DNA of 64,000 nucleotides from Paraburkholderia piptadeniae (GTDB lineage Bacteria > Pseudomonadota > Gammaproteobacteria > Burkholderiales > Burkholderiaceae), in NCBI RefSeq assembly GCF_900007165.1, contig NZ_CYGY02000030.1, forward strand, positions 227,968 to 291,967, read 5' to 3'. Numbering within the stretch: position 1 is the first letter of the stretch; every line of letters begins with the position of its first letter. Both the position numbers and the translations under genes were made by a program. Of this stretch, positions 9,543 through 18,399 are shown in pieces. Under the pieces are notes generated by a model, which was given only the letters and a program-made list of their open reading frames with translations, made no database searches and had not been told where the DNA came from.

Positions 9543-10952
9543 TCAGTCGACCATCCAGGTGTCTTTCGTGCCGCCCCCCTGCGATGAGTTGACGACGAGC
9601 GAGCCCTCCTGCAACGCGACGCGCGTGAGTCCGCCCGCGCACATCGTCACGGTCTTGCCCGACAGCACGAACGGGCGCAGATCGATATGACGCGGCGCTA
9701 TCCCCGCTTCGACGAAGGTCGGACACGCGGACAGCGCGAGCGTCGGCTGCGCGATGTAGCCCGCCGGCTTTCCGATCAGCCGCTGGCGGAACGCCTCGAT
9801 TTCCGCCGACGTCGACGCCGGCCCGACCAGCATCCCGTAGCCGCCCGCGCCGTGCACTTCCTTGACGACGAGCTCGGGCAGATGCGCGAGCGTATACGCG
9901 AGATCGTCCGGCTTGCGGCACTGGTAGGTCGGCACGTTGTTCAGGATCGGCTTCTCCCCCAGATAGAACTCGATCATCTCGGGCACGTACGGGTAGATCG
10001 ACTTGTCGTCGGCGATGCCCGTGCCCATCGCGTTCGCGAGCGCCACGCGGCCCGCGCGATACGACGTCAACAGACCCGGCACGCCCAGCGCCGAGTCCGG
10101 ACGGAACGCGAGCGGATCGAGAAAGTCGTCGTCGACGCGCCGGTAGATCACGTCGACGCGCCGCGGCCCTTGCGTCGTGCGCATGAACACGTAGTTGTCG
10201 TCGACGAACAGATCCTTGCCTTCCACGAGTTCCACGCCCATCTGTTGCGCGAGGAACGTGTGCTCGAAGTAAGCGGAGTTGTACATGCCGGGCGTCAGCA
10301 CGACGACGACGGGATCGTCGACGCCCGCGGGCGCCACCGAGCGCAGCGTATCGAGCAGCAGGTCGGGATAGTGCGCGACGGGCGCGATGCGGTTCTGCAC
10401 GAAGAGTTCGGGGAAGAGCCGCATCATCATCTTGCGGTTCTCCAGCATGTACGAGACACCCGACGGCACACGCAGATTGTCTTCGAGCACGTAGAAGTCG
10501 CCGTTCTCGCCGGCGCGCACGACATCGACGCCCGCGATGTGCGCATAGGCGCCGAGCGGCACGTCGACGCCCTGCATCTCCGGCCGGTACTGCGCGTTCG
10601 TGTAGACCTGATCGGCGGGCACGACGCCCGCGCGCACGATGTTGCGCTCGTGATAGACGTCGTGGATGAAGAGATTGAGCGCCTGCACGCGCTGCCTCAG
10701 TCCCGCTTCGAGCGTCTGCCACTCGCCGCGCGGGATGATGCGCGGAATCAGATCGAACGGGATGAGGCGCTCCGTGCCGGACAGATCGCCGTTGACCGCG
10801 AACGTGATGCCGACCCGGCGAAACAGAAGATCGGCCTCAGCCCGCTTTCTTGCGATCGCTTCGTTGCCCTGCTGCACGAGCCAGCGCTCGAACCGCTGAT
10901 AATGCGGCCGCACGGCGTCATCGTGATGACGCATCTCGTCATAGCATCGCAT
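9543..10952 (-). CDS. Circularly permuted type 2 ATP-grasp protein (DUF404/DUF407, module 1)
   Basis: A predicted ATP-dependent amide/peptide-bond ligase, 469 residues from ATG 10952. Features typical of an active member are present: VLEDNLRVPSG with Glu157-Asp158-Asn159, YFEHTFLAQQMGVELVEGKDL, the Gly-rich loop VVKEVHGAGGYGMLVG (362-377), DLRPFV (424-429) and a C-terminal NSSQGGGTKDTW. ATG 10952 has a G-rich ribosome site (GTGGGG) and begins MRCYDEM; a start at 11021 would add 23 residues. First gene of module 1. The reaction and substrate are unknown; ATP-grasp/alpha-E/transglutaminase sets have been proposed to make or edit peptide tags. Confidence 0.9.
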   Translation of the reverse strand: MRCYDEMRHHDDAVRPHYQRFERWLVQQGNEAIARKRAEADLLFRRVGITFAVNGDLSGTERLIPFDLIPRIIPRGEWQTLEAGLRQRVQALNLFIHDVYHERNIVRAGVVPADQVYTNAQYRPEMQGVDVPLGAYAHIAGVDVVRAGENGDFYVLEDNLRVPSGVSYMLENRKMMMRLFPELFVQNRIAPVAHYPDLLLDTLRSVAPAGVDDPVVVVLTPGMYNSAYFEHTFLAQQMGVELVEGKDLFVDDNYVFMRTTQGPRRVDVIYRRVDDDFLDPLAFRPDSALGVPGLLTSYRAGRVALANAMGTGIADDKSIYPYVPEMIEFYLGEKPILNNVPTYQCRKPDDLAYTLAHLPELVVKEVHGAGGYGMLVGPASTSAEIEAFRQRLIGKPAGYIAQPTLALSACPTFVEAGIAPRHIDLRPFVLSGKTVTMCAGGLTRVALQEGSLVVNSSQGGGTKDTWMVD

Positions 10953-11312
10953 GTCACGCCCCACTCTTTTTGTCGGATCGAAGGCGAATGCGCTGCGCAT
11001 TCGGTTGTCGATCACGTTCAAGCAAGCGTTATGCCATTTGCTTTACACGCGCGGCGCGCAGCGGATGCACTCGAAGCGCGCACGCGGATGGGCAGACGAC
11101 TCGGTGCCATCGTAGCGCGGCGGTACGCGATGCGCCACTAAAGTGCGTGGCGTCGCGCGTGCGGCTCGCTTCGATGCAGACGCGAACCGTCTTTGGGAAT
11201 ATGACGCGATGCAGGGGCAAACACGTGCAGACAAAAAAATCCCCGCACGCTTGCGCGTTGCGGGGATTCGGATGAACGCGGCAGCGGGTTGCGCCGCTGC
11301 CGTCGACATCGA
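10953..11312. other. Intergenic region with the HU-gene terminator
   Basis: The right part (11233-11268) is the terminator of the HU-like gene. The rest should contain the promoter of the ATP-grasp operon; no clear promoter boxes or operator are recognisable. Confidence 0.5.
11233..11268 (-). terminator. Rho-independent terminator of the HU-like gene
   Basis: Perfect 10-bp stem AATCCCCGCA (11238-11247) with TGCGGGGATT (11259-11268), followed on the minus strand by a run of T (seven A on the plus strand, 11233-11239). It lies about 45 bp after the stop at 11313. Confidence 0.9.
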
Positions 11313-11765
11313 TTACGCTGCTGCTGCGTCCTTCAGCTTCTTCAGCGCACGTGCCTTGATGCGCACGCTTGCCGGCTTGGCCGGGAACCAGCGCTCTTCA
11401 CCCGTGAACGGGTCCTTGCCGAAGCGCTTCTTCTTCGCCGGAACAGCCTGGACGACGATCTTCAGAAGACCCGACAGCGTGAATTCACCAGCGCCCTTCT
11501 TGTGAACCGAACCGAGGATCGTGTCTTCGAGAGCAGCCAGAACTGCCTTCGCCGACTTCGGCTCGACGCCCGCGCGCTCCGCAACGTGTGCAGCCAGCGA
11601 GGCCTTCGTGAAGGTGTCCTTGATCGGCGACGGAGCGCCAGACGCCTTCACGGCGACCTTCTTAGCCGTGACTTTCTTTGCGGGAGCAGCAGCTTTCTTT
11701 GCAGCAACCTTCTTGGTCGGTACCGTAGCAGCCTTCTTGGCTACCTTTTTTGCGGAAGTCGCCAT
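11313..11765 (-). CDS. HU-family DNA-binding protein with lysine/alanine-rich N-terminal tail
   Basis: A 150-residue histone-like protein. Residues 1-45 are Lys/Ala/Val repeats (KKVAKKAAT, AAKKAAAPAKKV), and residues about 50-150 form an HU/IHF fold (TKASLAAHVAERAGVEPKSA, then FGKDPFTGEERWFPAKPASVRIKAR). The tail resembles eukaryotic H1-like tails and probably adds non-specific DNA contact or compaction. The longer open frame to 12014 is rejected because ATG 11765 has a GGTAGGAGAAAC ribosome site and the extension is unlike the family. It is a single gene with its own terminator at 11233-11268. The architecture is common in beta-proteobacteria. Confidence 0.93.
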   Translation of the reverse strand: MATSAKKVAKKAATVPTKKVAAKKAAAPAKKVTAKKVAVKASGAPSPIKDTFTKASLAAHVAERAGVEPKSAKAVLAALEDTILGSVHKKGAGEFTLSGLLKIVVQAVPAKKKRFGKDPFTGEERWFPAKPASVRIKARALKKLKDAAAA

Positions 11766-11994
11766 GTTTCTCCTACCTCTAGGGTTCAGTAAAAGCGAGA
11801 AGCGCACGCGATATGCACACGCTTCAAGGCCGGATTCTACAAGCGCTTTTGGTTTCTGAGCGAATCTTTTGTGTGTAACGGTTACGGTTTGTTGCGCGGC
11901 GCAGACTATCTCGCTCATTTCACGCCTGTTTTTAAGGGGTAAACGTGAACGGCAAGCGATTTCGGCACACCTGTCCAGCGCGAATCGTCGAGAC

Positions 11995-13500
11995 TCAAGT
12001 CCTTGATTCGACACGCGGCATCAGCTTCGCGAGCTTCGTGAGCGCCGCGTCGATATGCTCCGCCTCGATGCCGCCATAGCCGAACACCAGCCCCGGCCGC
12101 TGTTTCGCGCGGACGAAGAAAGGCGCGAGACCGTGCAGCGCGATCGACTCGTCGCGCGCCGCTTCGATCACGGCGGCTTCCGTGAGCGGCGCCTTGAGCA
12201 GCGCGGCCAGGTGAATACCCGCCGTCGGCACGATCGGTTCGAACCATCGCGCGAGGCCGCCTTGAAGATGCGCGAGCAGGCACGCGCGGCGCGCGGCGTA
12301 CAGCTTGTGCATGCGCTTGACGTGCTTGGCGAAGTCGCCGTTCAGCATGAAGCTGCCGAGCGCCGTCTGGGTCAGCGAGCAGCCGTGCCAGTCGCCGATC
12401 TGCCTCGCCTTCTTCAGCGTGTCGAACAGCGACGCGGGCGGCACCGTGTAACCGACGCGCAGCTCGGGAAAGATGGTCTTCGAAAACGTTCCCACGTAGG
12501 CGACGAGGCCCGCGCGATCGAGGCTTTTCAAAGGCTCCATCGGGCGTCCTTCGAAGCGGTATTCGCAGTCGTAGTCGTCTTCGATGATGACGGCATCGCG
12601 TTGCTGCGCCCATTCGAGCAGCTCGACGCGCCGTGCGAGACTCATCGGCATGCCGAGCGGAAACTGATGCGACGGTGTGACATAGACGAGGCGCGCGTTC
12701 TTCGGCAGCTTGCCGACGACCAGGCCGTCGGCATCGACGGGCACGGGCACGACCTTCGCGCCGACAGCCGTCAGACACGCGCGCGCGGGCGGATAGCCGG
12801 GATCTTCGACAACGGCGACGTCGCCGGGGCGCAGCGTGACGCGCGCGATCAGATCGAGCGCGTGCTGCGCGCCCTGCGTCACGATGACGTCTTCCCAGTT
12901 GCTCGCGACCGCGCGGCTGAACGCGAGATAGCGCGAAATCGCAAGCCGCAGCTCCTGTTCGCCTGCGGCATCGCGATACGTGCCGCGTCCACGCGATTGC
13001 ACGCGCAGCGCGTGATTCACGCAGCGGCGCCAGACGTCGAACGGGAAATGGGACTTGTCGGTGATGCCGCCGACAAAGTCGAATGACGTGCCGAGCGTCG
13101 GCTGCGGACCGAGCACTTCGGGCACGGCGGACCACACCGGCTGCGCGCGGGCGCTGGACTGCACAGCCGATCTTGCGCCATGCAAGCCGTGCGCTCCCAG
13201 CGTGCCGAACGCGTCATGCGCGGCGCGCGCGTGCGACGAGCGTTCGGCGGGGAGGCGCTGCAATCCTTCGGCGACGAACGTGCCCGAGCCCGCGCGCGCA
13301 TTCAGGAAGCCTTCGGCGAGCAGGCGCTCGAACACATCGAGCGTCGTCTTGCGGGACACGCCGAGTTGCGTCGCGAGATCGCGCGTCGACGGCAGTTGCG
13401 TGCCGCCCGCAAGGCGGCCTTCGATAATCCCTGCCCGCAGTTGCCGATAGATCTGCCCGGCGAGATCGTGGCGGCCCTCGACGGCGATGTGAATGTCCAT
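11995..13500 (-). CDS. MocR-type PLP-dependent transcriptional regulator (GntR/aminotransferase fusion)
   Basis: A 501-residue protein with an N-terminal winged-helix GntR domain (residues about 10-80: GTQLPSTRDLATQLGVSRKT) and a class I aminotransferase-like domain. The PLP lysine is Lys341 in GTFSKTIFPELR, with IIEDDYDCEY before it. ATG 13500 is chosen because the GntR domain starts there; the open frame extends 65 residues further without domain content. MocR proteins sense PLP or amino-acid aldimines and regulate vitamin B6, GABA, taurine or amino-acid export genes. No divergent metabolic gene adjoins it, so its target is not clear from context; the next gene upstream is a peptide transporter read in the same direction. 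Confidence 0.9.
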   Translation of the reverse strand: MDIHIAVEGRHDLAGQIYRQLRAGIIEGRLAGGTQLPSTRDLATQLGVSRKTTLDVFERLLAEGFLNARAGSGTFVAEGLQRLPAERSSHARAAHDAFGTLGAHGLHGARSAVQSSARAQPVWSAVPEVLGPQPTLGTSFDFVGGITDKSHFPFDVWRRCVNHALRVQSRGRGTYRDAAGEQELRLAISRYLAFSRAVASNWEDVIVTQGAQHALDLIARVTLRPGDVAVVEDPGYPPARACLTAVGAKVVPVPVDADGLVVGKLPKNARLVYVTPSHQFPLGMPMSLARRVELLEWAQQRDAVIIEDDYDCEYRFEGRPMEPLKSLDRAGLVAYVGTFSKTIFPELRVGYTVPPASLFDTLKKARQIGDWHGCSLTQTALGSFMLNGDFAKHVKRMHKLYAARRACLLAHLQGGLARWFEPIVPTAGIHLAALLKAPLTEAAVIEAARDESIALHGLAPFFVRAKQRPGLVFGYGGIEAEHIDAALTKLAKLMPRVESRT

Positions 13501-13617
13501 GTGGTCCCGTTGCTTCGCTTGCTGTGTTTTTGCAAGCTTACCGTGGGAATCGGCGGCCGGGTCCGCGACGGGTATCGCCTGATTCGTCGGCGAGCGCAGC
13601 GCGTAAAAACGAAGCGC

Positions 13618-13649
13618 AAAAACAAAAGGCGCGCCCAACGGCGCGCCTT
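13618..13649 (-). terminator. Rho-independent terminator of the POT transporter gene
   Basis: Ten-bp perfect stem AAGGCGCGCC (13626-13635) with GGCGCGCCTT (13640-13649), followed on the minus strand by a T-rich tract. It lies about 43 bp beyond the transporter stop. Confidence 0.85.
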
Positions 13650-13691
13650 CCGGGATCCACTGAAACTGAACGGCCCCGCAGGGCCGCGGCG

Positions 13692-15212
13692 TCATTGCGC
13701 CGACGCAGCCATCGCCCCGGCCTTGCGCGAATCCTCACGCGCTTCCTCGGCGCAGCGATGATGCGCGCGCGACAGCTTGCCCATCAGCGGCAACAGCAGG
13801 ATCGCGACCACGGCGCCGAAGGCCGCGAGCCAGCCGAGTTCGGTAAAGAGCTTCGTATACAGCGGCAGCGAAGTCATCGGATCGAGATCGCCGGCCGGCA
13901 TCTTCGCCAGATTCGCGACGACGCTGCCCAGATACTGCGAGACACCCGTGGCCACGAAATAAGCGCCCATCATGAAGCCGCTCATGCGGGCGGGCACGTA
14001 GCGCGCGATCATCGCGAGGCCGAGGCCGCTCACCAGCAACTCGCCCAGCGAGTACAGCCCGTAGCCGCCGACCATCCACCACGACGACACGCGGCCGTTC
14101 ACCGCGAAGCTGCCACTCCATGCATAGACGAAAAAGCCTGCCGCGACCACTGCGAAACCGAACGCGTACTTCGCCGCGACAGGCACGTCCTTGCCGTTTT
14201 TCGCGAGCTTCGTATACAGCGTCGCGAGAATCGGGCTCAGCAGCATGATCCATATCGGGTTCAGCGCCTGGAACTGCGCGGCGCTCCACGTGAACAGATG
14301 CGAGCCGAACAGCGAGAACGTCGGATCGACGTTGCGCAGCGCGAAGAGCGTCAGCGACGTCGACATCTGCTGATAGAACACGAAGAACAGGATGACCTGC
14401 AATACGAGAATCAGCGCGGCGAGCAGGCCCGAACGTTCCGAGCGCTCGCACTTGAGCAGCATGTATGCAAAGATCGCCAGAATCGCGACGCCCGCCGTAT
14501 AGACGCATGCGACGGCAATCGCCTTGTGCTGCAACACGAACATCGTCGCCGTGCCGAGCGCGATGCCGCCGAGCGCGACGGCCAGCACGCGCATCCAGCG
14601 CACGGGTTCGGCATCCGGTGCGGAACCGACATGCGACAGCGTGCGGAACATCAGGAAGTAGTTGATCACGCCGATCAGCATGCCGCCGCAGCAGACCGCG
14701 AACGCCGTGTGCCAGCCCCAGTGATCCTTGATCCACGGCGTCGCGAGCATCGATACCGTCGAGCCGATATTCACCGCCATGTAGTAGATCGTGAACGCGC
14801 TGTCGATGCGCGCGTCGTCGCCTTCGTAGATGCGGCGCACGAGATTCGCCGCGTTCGACTTGAACAGGCCGTTGCCGACCACGATCACGCCGAGCGACGC
14901 ATACATGTAGTCAAGGCTGTCGTTCGGCAGCGCGAGCATCAGATAGCCGGCCGCGAGCACGAGCGCGCCGAAGATCATCGAGCGGCGCGCGCCGAGAACC
15001 TTGTCGCCGATCCAGCCGCCGATCGACGGCGATGCATACACGAGCGCCGCGAACGCGCCCCATGTGAGATTCGCGTGGCTGTCGTCGAAACCGAACTTGT
15101 CGATCATGAACAGCACGACCAGTGCCGCCATGCCGTAGTAGCCGAAGCGCTCCCACATCTCGATGAGAAAGACGGTCGAAAACGACCGGGTCTGGGATAC
15201 GGGTGAGTTCAT
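13692..15212 (-). CDS. POT/PTR family proton-dependent oligopeptide transporter
   Basis: A 506-residue inner-membrane protein with 12-14 predicted helices. It has family features: IEMWERFGYYGMAALVVLF near the N terminus (ExxER-type motif for proton coupling), a conserved GGWIGDKVLGARRSM loop, and a segment around FTIYYMAVNIGS. It imports di- and tripeptides with protons. ATG 15212 has a GAGGAACAC ribosome site and starts MNSPVSQTRSF; the frame to 15269 is upstream extension. Its own terminator follows (13618-13649). It lies beside an Opp peptide ABC cluster and an OprD porin, which fits a peptide-acquisition region. The nearest E. coli relatives are DtpA/B-type; the symbol is left blank. Confidence 0.92.
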   Translation of the reverse strand: MNSPVSQTRSFSTVFLIEMWERFGYYGMAALVVLFMIDKFGFDDSHANLTWGAFAALVYASPSIGGWIGDKVLGARRSMIFGALVLAAGYLMLALPNDSLDYMYASLGVIVVGNGLFKSNAANLVRRIYEGDDARIDSAFTIYYMAVNIGSTVSMLATPWIKDHWGWHTAFAVCCGGMLIGVINYFLMFRTLSHVGSAPDAEPVRWMRVLAVALGGIALGTATMFVLQHKAIAVACVYTAGVAILAIFAYMLLKCERSERSGLLAALILVLQVILFFVFYQQMSTSLTLFALRNVDPTFSLFGSHLFTWSAAQFQALNPIWIMLLSPILATLYTKLAKNGKDVPVAAKYAFGFAVVAAGFFVYAWSGSFAVNGRVSSWWMVGGYGLYSLGELLVSGLGLAMIARYVPARMSGFMMGAYFVATGVSQYLGSVVANLAKMPAGDLDPMTSLPLYTKLFTELGWLAAFGAVVAILLLPLMGKLSRAHHRCAEEAREDSRKAGAMAASAQ

Positions 15213-15657
15213 GTGTTCCTCGAATTCATGCAAAAGCAGCCGCGCGCGCACGCGTCGATTCGACGCCATGCCACGTGGCGAAGCTGGAAAAACCGGAGAT
15301 CGTCGATGACTTGCCGTGGCCGATGCGCGCCATGCGGCATTCGACGACGGTTCAGTGCGATACGAGCGACGGACGATGCGGTCCGCGTCGAAAACGGAAC
15401 AACCAGGACTTCAGCGGGAGGCCGTCAACGCGAAAAGCCGCGTGACGATGGCTCAATGATAAAGCATCGCGTATCCGGACCGGAGTTGCGGCCCGTTCGG
15501 GACACTCGTGCACGGCAGGCGGGATGACGGAAGAAGGACGGCAGGAAAGACTGTGGATTGGATCGACATGCGTGTTCACCTTCGGTTATCGGTGGCAGCC
15601 CGGTCAGGACGTACCGATCAAGAGACCGCCGCAGGATCGCTGCAAACGGGAGTGCAG

Positions 15658-15685
15658 GCGGATCGGCCCTGCAAGGCCGATCCGC
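15658..15685. repeat. 11-bp perfect inverted repeat (hairpin)
   Basis: GCGGATCGGCC (15658-15668) and GGCCGATCCGC (15675-15685) are separated by CTGCAA. No T-run follows on either strand. It could be a repetitive extragenic element or an RNA hairpin. Confidence 0.55.
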
Positions 15686-15954
15686 GCGAGGTAGCGATTT
15701 TGCGCATCAAGAAGCGTCTTGTCGCTTCGGGAATTCACTGAGGCCCGCACTCAAGCTTCCATCGACATTCAGGCGCCGTCCTTATCTGGATCGAGTCGTC
15801 TAATGCGAATCCGATAAGCGCTTCTTGCGATCTGGCAACATAGAGTGCTTTCTCGAAATTAACTGACGCACATGAGCGGCGTCGATGCGTGGTCAACGTC
15901 TTCAATGCGGGACACGCGAGCGGCACGTCATCTAACAAGATTTGCTTATATCAA

Positions 15955-15978
15955 ACTAATTTTGACGGACTAATTTGG
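15955..15978. promoter_or_regulatory. Candidate operator: direct repeats before the XRE/cupin gene
   Basis: ACTAATTTTG (15955-15964) and ACTAATTTGG (15969-15978) are spaced 14 bp start to start and end 7 nt before the ATG at 15986. The A+T-rich repeats could be the autoregulatory site of the XRE/cupin protein; this is inference from position. Confidence 0.4.
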
Positions 15979-15985
15979 TTTTGTT

Positions 15986-16555
15986 ATGGTCACGACACTT
16001 GAGAAGGACACGGCACTTGCACTGGGGAACAAGATCCGCGCGCTGCGGCAAAGGCTGAAGCGCACACTCGATGAAACGGCGACGGCAGCAGGCATTTCGA
16101 AGCCGTTTTTGTCACAGGTCGAGCGCGGTCTCGCATCGCCGTCCATCACGTCGCTGGCAGGAATTGCGCATGCGTTGGGTGTCAAGGTGCAGTACTTCGT
16201 CGATACGCCGAGCGAAGAGCGTTCGGTGTGTCGCGCAAACGAACTGAAGTTTTTTGGTTTCGCAGACTCGGCGAATCTGTTTGCCCGGATGACCAATCTG
16301 TCGGGGGGCCGTCAGTTGGAAGCCATCCTTGTGAGGATGCCACCCGGGCAAAAGCGTTCCGAAGTCACGACGCATGCCGGTGAAGAGTTTATCTACGTCA
16401 TCGAAGGGCAAGTGTCGTTGACGCTGGAAGGCAAGACCTTCGTGCTGCGCGCGGGAGACAGCGCGCATTACGAATCGACGCTGCCGCATAGCTGGGCGAA
16501 TACGGCCCGGAAAGAGTCGGTGGTCGTCTGGGTAGGTACGCCGAGGCTGTTTTAG
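15986..16555 (+). CDS. XRE-family regulator with C-terminal cupin domain
   Basis: A 189-residue protein. Residues about 13-70 form a Cro/CI-type helix-turn-helix (GNKIRALRQRLKRTLDETA, then GISKPFLSQVERG and SPSITSLAGIAHALGV). Residues about 115-185 form a cupin fold (PPGQKRSEVTTHAGEEFIYVIEG, later LRAGDSAHYES and LPHSWANT). Such proteins regulate amine, amino-acid or peptide use in response to a small ligand in the cupin. It lies 209 bp upstream of oppA in the same direction, so it is a reasonable local regulator of the peptide ABC operon. Direct repeats immediately before its ATG may be its own site. Confidence 0.92.
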   Translation: MVTTLEKDTALALGNKIRALRQRLKRTLDETATAAGISKPFLSQVERGLASPSITSLAGIAHALGVKVQYFVDTPSEERSVCRANELKFFGFADSANLFARMTNLSGGRQLEAILVRMPPGQKRSEVTTHAGEEFIYVIEGQVSLTLEGKTFVLRAGDSAHYESTLPHSWANTARKESVVVWVGTPRLF

Positions 16556-16578
16556 AAGGCAGGCATTCAATCCTGGTT

Positions 16579-16590
16579 GGAAGCGCTTCC
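16579..16590. promoter_or_regulatory. 12-bp perfect palindrome upstream of oppA
   Basis: GGAAGCGCTTCC lies between the XRE/cupin stop (16555) and the oppA ATG (16765). Its AAGCGCTT core is like operators of LacI/GalR-family repressors. No LacI gene is in this window, so the binder is unknown. Confidence 0.4.
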
Positions 16591-16764
16591 GCAGGTCGGG
16601 GAGCGCGATGAATCGGCGGTGGAGGATGCCTGTAATAATAATTGTAAGGAATCCTCTATGCCGTACACCGAGCAAGGACCACCCCGGTCCACATCACGCG
16701 GATAACCGTTAGCGGCATCCGTGCCGCTTGCGTTCCTCTCCCGACTCTTCCTGCGACTTCAACC

Positions 16765-18381
16765 ATGAAAACAACGTTCGTCTACACGACGGCGCTGACC
16801 GCGCTCGTCCTTACACTTCAGCAAAACGCATCGGCCGTCGTGATTCCGTCCGGCGCGACGCTCGCCGCCAGCCAGGAGCTGACACGCCAGGTCCCGGCCG
16901 AAACCGAATCGCTCGATCCCGCGCACATCGAATCGTGGACGGGCAACACGATCGGCCTCGACCTGTTCGAAGGCCTCACGCGCATCGACGCGGCGGGCGC
17001 GATCGTCCCCGGCGTCGCGCAGTCGTGGGCGCGCACCGCGCCCGATACGTGGGTCTTCAAGCTGCGTCACGATGCGAAGTGGAGCAATGGCCAGCCCGTC
17101 ACGGCAGCGGACTTCGTATATTCGTGGCAGCGCGTCGTCGACCCGAAGACGGGCTCGAAGTACACGGTGCTCGTCGAGTTCGTGAAGAACGCGAAGCAGA
17201 TCATCGCGGGCAAGGCGCCCGTGACGAGCCTCGGCGTGCGCGCCGTCGATCCGTACACGCTCGAAGTGAAGACGGAAGTGCCCGCTGCGTTCTTCCCGCA
17301 ACTGGCGGCGATGGCGACCATGGCGCCCGTCGACAAGGCCGTCGTCACGAAGTTCGGCAACGACTGGACGCGTCCCGCGAACTTCGTCGGCAACGGCGCG
17401 TTCGCGCTTTCGGACTGGCAGCCGAACAACCGTCTCGTCATCGCGAAGAACGGCAACTACTGGAACGCGCCGAAGGTCGCGATCACGAAGGTCACGTATC
17501 TGCCCATCGAAAGCGATGAGACGGCGATGCGCATGTATCAGGCCGGGCAGTTCGACTACACGTACACGATTCCGTCGGGCATCTACAACCAGGTCGGCAA
17601 GCAGTTCGGCGCGCAGCTGAAGGCAGGCCTGCAGATCGCCACGTACTACTACAGCCTCAACAACGATGACCCCGTGTTCAAGGACAAGCGCGTGCGCGAG
17701 GCGCTGTCGATGGTGGTGGACCGCGACCTGCTGACGTCGAAGCTCACGGCGGGCGGTGAATTGCCGATGTACGGCCTGATCTCGAAGGGCACGGAAGGCG
17801 CAGCCGTCTACAAACCGGAATGGGCGTCGTGGCCGATGGCGAAGCGCGTCGACTACGCGCGCAACCTGCTGAAGGAAGCGGGCTATTCGGATGCGAAGCC
17901 GCTCACTTTCACGTTCACGTACAACACGAACGATCTGCACAAGAAAGTCGCGCTCTTCGTCACGTCCGAATGGCGCACGAAGCTCGGCGTGAACGCGAAG
18001 CTGGAGAACGTCGAATACAAGGTGCTGCTCAAGCAGCGTCACGACGGCAAGGTGCAGGCGTCGCGTGACGGCTGGTTCGTCGACTACAACGACGCGATGT
18101 CGTACTTCGACCTGATCCGCTGCGGCAGCGTGCAGAACGACCAGCACTACTGCAACCCGAAGGTCGACGCACTGATCGACCAGGCGAACCAGCAGACCGA
18201 CGACAAGCAGCGCACCGCGCTGCTCACGCAGGCGCATGAGTTCGCGATGAACGACTATCCGATGATTCCGCTGTTCCAGTACTCGGCGGCGCGTCTCGTG
18301 AAGCCGTACGTCGGCGGCTATACGGCGACGAACTACGTCGACCAGCGTGCTTCGCAAGACATGTTCGTGCTCAAGCACTAA
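16765..18381 (+). CDS. oppA: Periplasmic oligopeptide-binding protein (OppA/MppA type)
   Basis: A 538-residue solute-binding protein of ABC family 5. The signal peptide spans residues 1-24 (ending ASA). The mature protein shows typical features: LTRQVPAETESLDPAHIES, LDLFEGLTRIDAAG, VVDPKTGSKY, SDETAMRMYQAGQFDYTYT and a C-terminal PMIPLFQYSAARLVKPYV. It binds peptides in the periplasm and delivers them to the OppBC permease. First gene of oppABCDF, 18 bp before oppB. Downstream of an XRE/cupin regulator and a palindrome that may control it. A related role, such as binding murein peptide or another peptide class, cannot be excluded from sequence. Confidence 0.93.
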   Translation: MKTTFVYTTALTALVLTLQQNASAVVIPSGATLAASQELTRQVPAETESLDPAHIESWTGNTIGLDLFEGLTRIDAAGAIVPGVAQSWARTAPDTWVFKLRHDAKWSNGQPVTAADFVYSWQRVVDPKTGSKYTVLVEFVKNAKQIIAGKAPVTSLGVRAVDPYTLEVKTEVPAAFFPQLAAMATMAPVDKAVVTKFGNDWTRPANFVGNGAFALSDWQPNNRLVIAKNGNYWNAPKVAITKVTYLPIESDETAMRMYQAGQFDYTYTIPSGIYNQVGKQFGAQLKAGLQIATYYYSLNNDDPVFKDKRVREALSMVVDRDLLTSKLTAGGELPMYGLISKGTEGAAVYKPEWASWPMAKRVDYARNLLKEAGYSDAKPLTFTFTYNTNDLHKKVALFVTSEWRTKLGVNAKLENVEYKVLLKQRHDGKVQASRDGWFVDYNDAMSYFDLIRCGSVQNDQHYCNPKVDALIDQANQQTDDKQRTALLTQAHEFAMNDYPMIPLFQYSAARLVKPYVGGYTATNYVDQRASQDMFVLKH

Positions 18382-18399
18382 ACGGCAGGAACCGCACCC

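Larger units (their letters stand above)
15213..15985. other. 773-bp intergenic region between divergent genes
   Basis: No convincing gene. It contains the POT gene promoter region, a strong hairpin at 15658-15685, and near its right end two direct repeats just before the XRE/cupin gene. The DNA right of 15900 is clearly A+T richer, as expected for a promoter. Confidence 0.6.

Noticed and set aside
13524..15206. 560-codon plus-strand frame over the POT transporter gene
   Set aside because: Antisense shadow; the minus-strand protein has a complete POT-family sequence and a terminator.
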